A DNA stretch of 64,000 nucleotides, from the NCBI GenBank assembly GCA_038146785.1, contig JAYQSI010000005.1, positions 62,001 through 126,000 of the forward strand. The letters run 5' to 3'. Positions 9,891 to 18,478 of the stretch are shown in pieces. Made by a program: the position numbers and the translations under genes. How positions within the stretch are numbered: the stretch's first letter is position 1; each line of letters starts with the position of its first letter. The DNA is from VMDJ01 sp038146785 (lineage in GTDB: Bacteria > Pseudomonadota > Gammaproteobacteria > Chromatiales > Chromatiaceae). The notes below the pieces were generated by a model. That model saw only the letters and a list, made by a program, of their open reading frames with translations, made no database searches and was not told where the DNA came from.

Positions 9891-12488
9891 TAAGGTGTGC
9901 CTGAGTTATGCGGCATAGCGAATCGAGCTCACAGTAATCACAGGCATATTTTTTTGGCTCAACGTCAATGCGACCGTTGGTTAACTCGTTTGCTAAAGAA
10001 TTGAGAGTGGTTTGCCAATGCGCTAACAGTTCATCCCATGTCTCGATCTGTTTATTGTCAGCGATAGCTTTAGCACCGGTTAAACGTTGGCCATTATCTG
10101 CCAGACCAATGAATTTACTTTCTTTGGCATGCACTTGAGCAATCGCTCCAGCGCTCGGGTTTTGGGTCGCCATGGCGTACAAAGGAATTTGGCATTCGCT
10201 TGGTCGATCATCTGTCCATTCATTAATACGATGTGTGCGGCCCGTCTTGTAATCGATCACTGCGTGCGTGCCATCAGCAAATTTATCTATCCGGTCGAGT
10301 TTGATCTTCAGTGAAAGCTCACCCAGTGTGACCTGAGAGGGATGTTCAAGTGCAGCGATCTCCCATTCCGAGGGGCGAGATGCTTCAAGTGAAAGCCATT
10401 CATGCAAAATTCTTTTCAGTCTTTGGGACTCGAGTGACTGAAAACTTGGTGTGAAGATATCTAATCGTGTTTTCGCGTGTTGTTGGAGAGAGGTTTCAAC
10501 GGCGCCGTCGATAACCTGAGATAGCTCATCTGGCGTCTGTGACTTAAGTTTTTGACTGCTAGGGATCTGTTTAAATAGCTGTTCCAGTGCGCTATGCATG
10601 ATGTTGCCGGTCAGCATCGCATCAGGATAGGGTGTTAAGTCATCGATGCTTTCAGCATTCAAGCGATAACGTGCAAACGCTTTAAACGGGCATTGTGCTT
10701 GCGCAGAGATAAGACCTGAGCCACCTCTAAATTCATTCACAGGTAACACCGCTTCAAGTGCGGCGAGTGGTTGAGTTGTCTCAGTGATTGCAGAGTCTTC
10801 AATCGGGTCAGTATCAGATATCTGGTGCTGCCACTCAGGCCAATCGGTGATCAGTGGTGATGGGCGTTGTTCTGCATCATCACGAAACGCGGTATAGCTG
10901 GCGATGACGTGCTTAGCATGTCCGCGTAATTGATCTAACAAACCGGCTGCATACTTTAGTTCGCGCTCATGCGACGCATTGGGCATGTCATGTTCGCGTT
11001 GTAAGCGTTTGGGTAGCCAAGGGTTTGGATTTGGTGAAGCAGGCCAATGTTGATCATCTACACCTAAAAACCAGATGGCATCAAAACGCAGACCAGCAGC
11101 TTCAAGGACACCGAGAACATGAATCGATTGCGGAGCTGTTTTGGCTTGAAAGGTAATGCTTTGTGCAAGCTGAGTGAGTAATTGATGTGCTTGCGGCAGT
11201 GACAGGTTTTTTTGCACACGTTGTAGGCCAGCGTATTCACTAAGAAGCGTCTTAAAGCGTTCAGTTGTTTGATACTCAACGCTATTGATGCTGCGGTCTC
11301 CAGGCCAACCAATAAGGTTTAGCGCATCACGAAAAACGCTTGCCCAATCTGCGGGCGATTTGCGATCTGTGTGCTCTGTGGCAAGCAAGCTGAGTTCATT
11401 CAGAGTGGCGTGTAGCTTTGGGCAGGTTTCTTGTGCCTGTGTCGCTAAGAACGCTGTGCTCATGGTGATGAATTGTTGTGAGCGACAAGCCTTATCAAGT
11501 TGTGCTCTAGCATCCCATTCTTCGCTATGTCCGCCTATGAAAGGGGAGCGAAGCAGGATGCTGACATGCTCAAGCGACATGGGTTTGGTGAACAGCCATT
11601 GAAGCGCTTTAAGTGCATGATCAATGATCGGGTGGTCGCTCAGTGGCTCGCCGAGTGAAATGTTAAACGCGGGGTTATTGTTATTAGCGTTCAGATAGTC
11701 ACGTGGTGTCAGTAATCGTGACAATTGCCGTTGCAAAGCGTGCTTATGATTTTGCAGGGCGGGGCTGACAATTGCGACCTGAGCATTCGGCTCGGCGGCT
11801 AGTGTGCGTTTAGCCCATGAGCATGCAGCAAGCACTTCCTCTTGTTCGCTATGAAAGCTCGCGCGCTCAGCTGGCGCTAAGGTTAATGTTTCAGTTGAGG
11901 TGATATCGAGTTGGCAGCCGCGTTGCGCGATTGATGCTTTGAGTTGTTCCTGTTCTGGCGAGAACTGCTCGAAGCCGATGAGCTGAAGCTTTTTAGGAAC
12001 GGAGATAAAGCCATTATCGATGCCAAGGATAATGGCAGCGGTTAGTTGGCTTGCTGAAAGTAAATGATGTTGCCTGCGCAATGCGATTCAAAGGCTTTTT
12101 TCCAACGTAAAAAGAAGCGACTCTCTTCGGTTCCTTCAAAAGCAATATCACTTTCATCGAGTTGCCAAGCGCAACTGCGTTGATAAGCTTCTTGAACACT
12201 TTGTGCTGCTTTGTCTGGTCGAAGTAGTACTACATCATCGCTATGGCGACGGATGATGCTTTCCCAAATCAAACGTTCTTGAAAGCTCGTCAGTAAAACA
12301 GCCTCGATCTGACCTAAGTCGACGAGTGTTTCATAGCAAGTGTTTAGCCATGTACTCCAGGCTAAGACTTTTGGCGTGTGCCATACCTTTGCTGTGTGAG
12401 ATAGCTGTGATTCTTGGTTGCGAAGTTGCTCACGTGCCAGACGATTATTGACTGTAAGAATCAGTGTGTCGTCGTTGGGTGAGGTCAT
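9862..12488 (-). CDS. AddB-like DNA repair nuclease, frameshifted
   Basis: A RecB-type nuclease with an inactive-helicase-like N-terminus, matching the family of about 900 residues related to AddB. The frame breaks near 12062-12075; adding one base gives about 875 codons. The C-terminal half has the nuclease motif VIDYKTGR and four cysteines placed as in the AddB iron-sulfur staple: one in QCPFKAFAR and three in CDYCELDSLC (C-x2-C-x5-C). It should partner the AddA-like protein encoded directly downstream with overlapping ends. It begins three bases after the stop of the HupE-like gene, so the three probably share a transcript. It could be a non-RecBCD end-processing system; the break site and substrate are not deducible. 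Confidence 0.82.
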
Positions 12489-12491
12489 GAA

Positions 12492-13664
12492 TTACGCTAG
12501 TCCTAAATCCGTCAATGCGGTGGTTAATTGGAATCGATCGTATGTCCAATAGAGTGCCACTGCTGCGATGGCAAGTGAACTGGGGATAACGATGACTGCG
12601 CGATACCAAGACTTATGACGGAACCACAGGCCAGTAAAGACGAAGGCAAGAGTGATCACGGCAAGCTGACCAATCTCCACGCCGATATTGAAGGCAATTA
12701 AGGCGCTAGCGAAAGCATCCTTTGGCATGCCAAATTCGGTTAACACGCTCGCAAAGCCCAGGCCATGTAATAGGCCGAATGCAAAGACCAGTGCTAAGCG
12801 AGAGTTCTCAAGCTTTTTATGCATCACATTCTCAATGCCGACATAGGCAATCGATAAAGCGATCAATGGCTCCACAACTGACGCAGGCAGTTGCACGATG
12901 CCATACATGGCTAATCCCAGTGTGATGGTATGAGCCAAGGTAAACATGGTGACTTGCCACAACAGGGGTTTGATTTTGGTGCTGAATAAATACAAGCCCA
13001 AAATAAATAGAATGTGATCGAGCCCCATCGGGATGATGTGCTCAATACCGGCGACGAGATAATCTGCCATCACATCAAGCGTGCTTCGTGGGTTAGCCAC
13101 TTCAGTGAGAGAGAAGGGCTGCGAGGGTTTGTCATGGCGTAACCATTGATGCTGCGACCAATGATATTCCTCGGTGGTTTTATTCACTTGGCGTACGCGC
13201 ACCGCGTTATCGCCAAAGCGTGCTGGGTAATACCAGGTCATCGATTGTGCATCGCCGGGAACCTTGCCAATCAAATGCACAATGCTGGTCCGTGGCACCT
13301 TGGTATAGCCACGCTCAGGAATAACGATTTCGCCAAGCTCAAAGTGACTTTTGCGCGAGTCGAAACGGATCTCGATGTTCTCGAGCAGGGTTTGATGAAA
13401 AGGCTCAAAGGCTTTGCGCAGATCGTCCGGCGCCATTTCTCGGAAGTGGTCGTATTGATCTGAATTTGGCGCTTCTTGGGTGTTTTTATACCGGGCATTG
13501 ATGCCGGTAAGCAGGGCTTCGAGCGAGGTACGCAGCTCGACGTCGTAGGTGCCATCGCTAAAGACACTGATCTCGACCAAGGCAGGCTTAACAACATCAG
13601 CATGGCTGCTAGAAAAAAGCGAAATGAAGGCCAGAAAAAGAGCTATGGATAGAGTTTTACGCAT
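12492..13664 (-). CDS. HupE/UreJ-like membrane protein
   Basis: A 390-residue protein with a signal peptide (about 1-22, ending SSHA), a soluble N-terminal half to about residue 200, then about six membrane segments. The motif MGLDHILFILGLYLF, the segment FTLAHTITLGLA and the segment FAFGLLHGLGFASVL have the spaced His-Gly residues typical of the HupE/UreJ_2 family. Members were named from nickel or cobalt import genes near hydrogenases, but many stand alone with unknown function. No hydrogenase or urease is in this window. It is divergent from soxB and heads an apparent operon with the two DNA repair genes. Confidence 0.82.
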   Translation of the reverse strand: MRKTLSIALFLAFISLFSSSHADVVKPALVEISVFSDGTYDVELRTSLEALLTGINARYKNTQEAPNSDQYDHFREMAPDDLRKAFEPFHQTLLENIEIRFDSRKSHFELGEIVIPERGYTKVPRTSIVHLIGKVPGDAQSMTWYYPARFGDNAVRVRQVNKTTEEYHWSQHQWLRHDKPSQPFSLTEVANPRSTLDVMADYLVAGIEHIIPMGLDHILFILGLYLFSTKIKPLLWQVTMFTLAHTITLGLAMYGIVQLPASVVEPLIALSIAYVGIENVMHKKLENSRLALVFAFGLLHGLGFASVLTEFGMPKDAFASALIAFNIGVEIGQLAVITLAFVFTGLWFRHKSWYRAVIVIPSSLAIAAVALYWTYDRFQLTTALTDLGLA

Positions 13665-13837
13665 TAAAAGCTGTGCTTTGATCGAGGGTTGTAGGGATAA
13701 GCGTACAAATGCTTATTTTACCAGTAAGTAACAAGGTTTTAGGACGGAATAGTGGCTGCTCGCATACCGAGGTGCTGATATATTACGCAACAAAATAAAA
13801 CTGCCTCCCTAGGCAATAACATACTTAGGAAATAAGC

Positions 13838-15748
13838 ATGACTCAAAAAATCGACCGTCGTGATTTTCTCAAACTCATGGGTATTGGCGCAGCAGCGACT
13901 GCAGCCCCTTTTGCAGCTAATCAGGCCTTCGCCGGTTCTAAAGCGCCCGAGGGTTTTTATGACTTACCCATGAAAGGTAATGTGCGTCTTTTGCACATCA
14001 CCGACGTTCACGGCCAATTGCTTCCGGTTTATTTCCGCGAGCCAAACGTCAACTTAGGTGTGGGTGATGCTTACGGTCGTCCACCACACGTTGTGGGTAA
14101 AAAGCTACTCAAAGAGATGGGCTTAGAGCCAAACACGCCTGAGTCTTATGCGTACACCTACCTTAATTTCGACAATGCGGCACTGAAGTACGGTCGCACC
14201 GGTGGTTTTGCTCACGTTAAAACCTTGCTTGATCGTTTGCGTGATCAAGCAGGCGGTAAAGACAATACCTTGACCATCGATGGTGGTGACTTGTGGCAGG
14301 GTTCAGGCACCTCATTGTGGACACGTGGTGTCGACATGGTTGAGGCGTCAAACATCCTCGGTTTGGATGTCATGGTGGGTCACTGGGAATTCACCTATAA
14401 AGAAGACGAAGTCCTTTCTAACGTGGCCTTGTTCAAAGGTGATTTCATCGGTCAGAACGTTCGCGTAAAGCCTGACTCATTATTCGGTGATGAATACCCA
14501 GCTTTAGTTGAGAAATACGATGGTCGTGGTCTGTTTAACGAAGATACTGGCCATGCCTTCCAGCCTTATGTGATCAAAGAGATCAATGGCGCGCGTATCG
14601 CGATCGTTGGTCAAGCTTTCCCACGTACTGCAAATGCTAACCCTCAAGAGTTCTTCCCTGACTGGTCATTCGGTTTGCGTGAAGACGACATGAAAGATTT
14701 GGTGGCATCGATTCGTGAAAACGAAAGCCCAGATGCGGTTGTATTGTTGTCGCACAACGGTATGGACGTAGACATCAAGATGGCTGAGCGTGTGCCTGGT
14801 TTGAATGCTGTCTTTGGTGGTCATACCCACGACGGTATGCCAAAGCCAATCAAAGTGAAAAATGTTGATGGCGGTGAGTGTTGGGTGACTAACGCGGGTT
14901 CTAACGGTAAATACGTTGGCGTGATGGACTTTGATATTGCCGATGGCCAAATCAAGAACATGACCTACAACATGTTGCCAGTTATCTCAGATTGGTTGCC
15001 AGAAGATAAAGAGATGGCGGCTTACTTGAAGCAAATGCGCTCAACTAAGTACGACGAGAACATTGTTGAATCACGTCGCTCTGATTCTTTCTACAGCAAA
15101 GATCGTTTAGGTAAGACCTACGAAGAGATCTTGTCTGAGAAGCTCGCGATCGCTGACCGTTTGCTCTACCGTCGCGGTAACTTCATGGGTACTTGGGACC
15201 AGGTGTTGTGTAACGCATTGCGTTGGGAACACAAAGCGGATATCGCGCTATCAGCCGGTGTGCGTTGGGGTACCACAACCCTGAAGGGTGACTGGATCAC
15301 CATGGAAGACGTGATGACCCAGTGTTCAATGACCTACGCTGAGACTTATGTCAGCGAGATGACCGGTGAAGAGATTCACAACATGCTCGAAGGCGTAGCA
15401 GACAACCTGTTCGATCCAGATCCATACCTGCAGTCAGGTGGTGACATGGTGCGCGTCGGTGGTTTGGACTACACCATCGATCCAAGTAAAAAGCTTGGTG
15501 AGCGTATTACTAACATTGTGTTGGACGACGGCCGTAAGCTTGATGCGAAGACCAAGTACAAGGTCTCTGGTTGGGCAACCGTTAACCGCACGCCAGAAGG
15601 TCGTCTGATGTGGGACGTGGTACGTGACTACATCTTGGCGAACAAGAGCAAAGATAACGTTCTGCGCTTGCCAAAGATCAATGATCCTGAGTTGATCGGT
15701 GTCATGAGTAATCCAGGTATTGCGGATTACCAAGGTAAAGCAAGCTAA
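13838..15748 (+). CDS. soxB: Thiosulfohydrolase SoxB
   Basis: SoxB is the periplasmic dimanganese enzyme of the Sox thiosulfate-oxidation pathway; it hydrolyses the sulfone sulfate from SoxY-bound intermediates. The 636-residue protein begins with a Tat-type signal (RRDFLKLMG at 7-15, Ala-rich core, cleavage near residue 32). Metal-site motifs of the 5'-nucleotidase-like fold are present: TDVHGQL (about 55), DGGDLWQGSGTSLW (about 147), GHWEF, SHNGMDVD (about 305) and GGHTHDG (about 327). Length and motifs indicate an intact enzyme. AGGA lies about eight bases before ATG 13838. The gene stands alone, without soxXYZA or soxCD, divergent from the HupE-like gene and closed by a strong terminator. 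Its presence is the main evidence for a sulfur-oxidising organism. Confidence 0.97.
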   Translation: MTQKIDRRDFLKLMGIGAAATAAPFAANQAFAGSKAPEGFYDLPMKGNVRLLHITDVHGQLLPVYFREPNVNLGVGDAYGRPPHVVGKKLLKEMGLEPNTPESYAYTYLNFDNAALKYGRTGGFAHVKTLLDRLRDQAGGKDNTLTIDGGDLWQGSGTSLWTRGVDMVEASNILGLDVMVGHWEFTYKEDEVLSNVALFKGDFIGQNVRVKPDSLFGDEYPALVEKYDGRGLFNEDTGHAFQPYVIKEINGARIAIVGQAFPRTANANPQEFFPDWSFGLREDDMKDLVASIRENESPDAVVLLSHNGMDVDIKMAERVPGLNAVFGGHTHDGMPKPIKVKNVDGGECWVTNAGSNGKYVGVMDFDIADGQIKNMTYNMLPVISDWLPEDKEMAAYLKQMRSTKYDENIVESRRSDSFYSKDRLGKTYEEILSEKLAIADRLLYRRGNFMGTWDQVLCNALRWEHKADIALSAGVRWGTTTLKGDWITMEDVMTQCSMTYAETYVSEMTGEEIHNMLEGVADNLFDPDPYLQSGGDMVRVGGLDYTIDPSKKLGERITNIVLDDGRKLDAKTKYKVSGWATVNRTPEGRLMWDVVRDYILANKSKDNVLRLPKINDPELIGVMSNPGIADYQGKAS

Positions 15749-15761
15749 GCTAAGCCAAAAC

Positions 15762-15792
15762 AAAAAACCGAGGCCTTTGCCTCGGTTTTTTT
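15762..15792. terminator. Bidirectional terminator between soxB and thioredoxin-like gene
   Basis: Stem CCGAGGC (15768-15774) with GCCTCGG (15779-15785), preceded by six A and followed by seven T. It serves both convergent genes. Confidence 0.9.
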
Positions 15793-15798
15793 ATGCCC

Positions 15799-16671
15799 CT
15801 AGCTTGCGGTCATATTGGCTAAGCGTTGCCTTAATTGCTTGGCAGCATCCGGTGAGCCTTCGGCCCACATATTCGCTAGCAGACCGATCAACTCGCGTGC
15901 CGCACCTTCGCGAAAGTCCGGTGCTTTTTCTTGAATCGTAAACAAATGCTCAACCGCCTCGTCGCTGTTTAAGCGTGCTAATTGGCATAGGGCTAAATCA
16001 AAGTGTGCTTGCCAGTTATCAGGCTCGCTAATCACTTGCTGGCTGAGTGATTCAATGCCGGCGGTTTTTTCTGCAAGATCAACAAAGCGCAGTTGATTGA
16101 CGATGCTTTGTCCTAAGCCATCCTGTTTTACCTTATCGGGTAAGCGAGCAAACAAACCTTTGGCTTGCTCCCATTCCTCGATATCTAAGAACACCTGCAC
16201 CATATCTAACGCAACACGCACATTGCTTGGGTCGCTTTGAATGGCTTGAGTGAGTAACAAAATCGCTTGTTGTGTATTGCCTGCCATATGCTCAGCGCGT
16301 GCTTGCTCACGCAGATCATCTGACTGGCGATAAATGCCGTACTGTTTAAGCAACGCACGAAGGTCAGCCATTTGCAGTTCACCCACTTCACGGTGAACCT
16401 CTTCGCCATTGCGTAACACGACCAAAGTAGGAACATTTTCTATGTTGTAGCGATCACGCAGGCCTTGCTGCTCATCAATGTCGATCTTGGCAAGAATGAA
16501 CTTACCCGCAAATTCTTGCGCGAGATCTGCAATCCGATCAGAGGTGGCAATGCAGGGGCCAGACCAAACGCCCATAAACAGCGCTAAAACAGGGATCTGA
16601 TGCGAATTTTGTAGGGCAGAGCTATCGAAGGTGCTCTCAGAGAGTTCAAAAATGTAGACAGGTTCCGACAT
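15799..16671 (-). CDS. CnoX/YbbN-like thioredoxin-TPR protein with WSGPC site
   Basis: A 290-residue protein with an N-terminal thioredoxin fold (about 5-110) and C-terminal TPR-like helical repeats (about 120-285), the architecture of the chaperedoxin CnoX (YbbN), which protects proteins from oxidation. The active site reads W36-S-G-P-C40: the first cysteine of the usual WCGPC is Ser, so it cannot do ordinary dithiol exchange but keeps the second Cys. The cis-Pro motif is present (NVPTLVV). ATG 16671 is chosen over an upstream in-frame ATG at 16701 because the family begins here. A second, WCQPC-containing relative lies at 56387-57247. Confidence 0.85.
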   Translation of the reverse strand: MSEPVYIFELSESTFDSSALQNSHQIPVLALFMGVWSGPCIATSDRIADLAQEFAGKFILAKIDIDEQQGLRDRYNIENVPTLVVLRNGEEVHREVGELQMADLRALLKQYGIYRQSDDLREQARAEHMAGNTQQAILLLTQAIQSDPSNVRVALDMVQVFLDIEEWEQAKGLFARLPDKVKQDGLGQSIVNQLRFVDLAEKTAGIESLSQQVISEPDNWQAHFDLALCQLARLNSDEAVEHLFTIQEKAPDFREGAARELIGLLANMWAEGSPDAAKQLRQRLANMTAS

Positions 16672-16915
16672 GATGTCATCCGATACTAAAACAGCGCACA
16701 TTATAAAGTTCGCTAAGTAGGTGACAAATCGGATAATTTTGGGTTTAATGCAAACAAGGACGCTATTACGGTCCGTGTCTTAGCCTTGAATGCATTGATG
16801 ATTAGTTACGCACTCAAGCGATATAACGAAAAATGACACAATAAAAATCGAGTTCTTCCCAGACCGTAGCCCCGCGCATGTGTGTGGCAGGAAGACCCCG
16901 GAGAAACTGACAATA

Positions 16916-18478
16916 ATGACTTTTGAGCAGCTCGGCCTGAACGCCGATATATTGCGTGTATTGGAAGCAGAAGGCACAACTGAGCCAACTCCAGCACAAG
17001 AACAAGTAATCCCTCATATCCTTGGCGGCAAAGATGTACTCGTCGCAACTCAAGTGGATCCAGGTAAAACCGGCAGCTTTACGCTACCGATTATGCATCG
17101 CTTGATGGCGGATAAAGAGGACGATAAACCAAACCTTCGCGCACTCATTCTTACGCCAACGCGTGAGTTAGCCGCGCAGATCACTGAAGAGATCAAAGAA
17201 CAATGCCGTGAGCTATCACTGCGTTGGGCTGTTGTCTTTGGTGGTGTTCGTATTGGTCCACAGATCGGTCGCCTAAAACGCGGTGTTGATTTGGTAGTCG
17301 CAACGCCTGGTCGTTTGCTCGATCACGCGGACAAGCAGACCATCGATTTATCTAGCATCGATATGTTGGTCCTCGATGAAGCTGACCGCATGCTCGACAT
17401 GGGCTTTATGGAAGATGTCGATAAAGTGCTCGCTTTGTTGCCAGAGCAACGTCAGAACATGATCTTTGCCGGCACCATGAACGAGGCGGTCAAAACGCTT
17501 TCGGACAAGTTATTGAAATCACCTGAGGTGGTCGAGATTGCAGGTCCCGAGATCAATGTCGATGAAATCTCACAGCATGTTTATCGTGTCGATAAGCGTC
17601 GCAAGACAGAGTTGCTTGCGCATTTGGTTGAGCAAAATGAATGGACCCGTATCTTGGTGTTTATTCGCACCAAGCACGCAGCCAATCGTTTGGCTTACTA
17701 CTTAGGTAAGTCGGGTGTGCCATCGGTCGCAATGCACGGTAATAAAAACCCAGCCGCTCGCGCCAAAGCGATCGAAGGTTTTGCTACCGGCGAGCTAAAG
17801 GTCTTGGTGGCAACCGATATCGCGGCACGCGGTATGGATATGGACGATCTGCAAGCGGTTGTTAACTACGACTTGCCGCAGATCCCTGATGACTACATTC
17901 AGCGCATTGGTCATGCCAGTGCATCGTGGTCGTTGGTGTGTATCGATGAAGCAGCGCTGTTAGATAACTTGCAGAAGCATCTTGGTAAAGAGATCGAGAG
18001 CAGTGAAGTGGAAGGCTTCGAAGTCGATCCAACGATCGAGCCAGAGCCACTGCGTAAAGAGCGTCCACCGCGTAAGCCGCGTCAAGCTAATGCTGATGCA
18101 GAGCAGAGTGATGACGCCGAATCGTCTGATGAGAACTTTGAGGAAAAGCCACGTCAGCAACGTGCCAAGCCGAAGAAGAAGCGTCAAAACAAGCCGCAAC
18201 AGCGTCGTAATGACCATCAAGGCAATCAGGGCAACCAAGCGCCTCGCGCACAAACCGATGAATACGGTGATGTGAACGGCAACACCATGCAGACCGATAA
18301 CAGTAATCGTGATGCGGTGTATCTCGCCGGCGGTAATGAGATTGCGCGTCGTGGTCGTGGTCGAGGTGGTAACGGCAATGGCAACGGTAACCGTGCGCAA
18401 CAGGCCAATGGCAACCGAAATGGCAATGGTAATCAGCGTCGTCGCCGCCGTAAGGGTAATGATGCCAACGATGGGTAA
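16916..18478 (+). CDS. DEAD-box protein (RhlE-like) with altered motifs I, III and VI
   Basis: A 520-residue RNA-helicase-family protein: Q motif (PTPAQEQVIP), motif Ia PTRELAAQ, GG, TPGRL, DEAD in VLDEADRMLDMGF (about 155), motif V VATDIAARGMD, then a long charged tail ending in Asn/Gly/Arg-rich repeats (from about 380). Three ATPase/helicase motifs are abnormal. Motif I reads TQVDPGKT (45-52) instead of AQTGTGKT. Motif III reads AGT (185-187) instead of SAT. Motif VI, normally HRIGRTGRAG, reads QRIGHASAS (329-337), losing the Arg-finger arginines and about six residues. The frame is otherwise intact. ATG 16916 (GGAG upstream) starts at the conserved MTFEQLGL; an upstream frame from 16880 is unlikely. 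It may bind RNA without normal ATP-driven unwinding. Confidence 0.85.
   Translation: MTFEQLGLNADILRVLEAEGTTEPTPAQEQVIPHILGGKDVLVATQVDPGKTGSFTLPIMHRLMADKEDDKPNLRALILTPTRELAAQITEEIKEQCRELSLRWAVVFGGVRIGPQIGRLKRGVDLVVATPGRLLDHADKQTIDLSSIDMLVLDEADRMLDMGFMEDVDKVLALLPEQRQNMIFAGTMNEAVKTLSDKLLKSPEVVEIAGPEINVDEISQHVYRVDKRRKTELLAHLVEQNEWTRILVFIRTKHAANRLAYYLGKSGVPSVAMHGNKNPAARAKAIEGFATGELKVLVATDIAARGMDMDDLQAVVNYDLPQIPDDYIQRIGHASASWSLVCIDEAALLDNLQKHLGKEIESSEVEGFEVDPTIEPEPLRKERPPRKPRQANADAEQSDDAESSDENFEEKPRQQRAKPKKKRQNKPQQRRNDHQGNQGNQAPRAQTDEYGDVNGNTMQTDNSNRDAVYLAGGNEIARRGRGRGGNGNGNGNRAQQANGNRNGNGNQRRRRRKGNDANDG

Noticed and set aside
12722..13463. Plus-strand open frames inside the HupE-like gene
   Set aside because: Composition is shadow-like, with no ribosome site and a clear family match on the other strand.
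9862..13664. HupE plus AddB/AddA-like genes as a new defence system
   Set aside because: The nuclease pair matches a known AddAB-like repair family of gammaproteobacteria; no phage-defence partner is nearby.
12492..13664. Evidence for hydrogenase or nickel metabolism
   Set aside because: HupE-like proteins occur widely without hydrogenase, and no hyp, hup or ure gene is in the window.
16702..16915. Riboswitch upstream of the DEAD-box gene
   Set aside because: The 214-base gap has small inverted repeats only and matches no riboswitch core I know.
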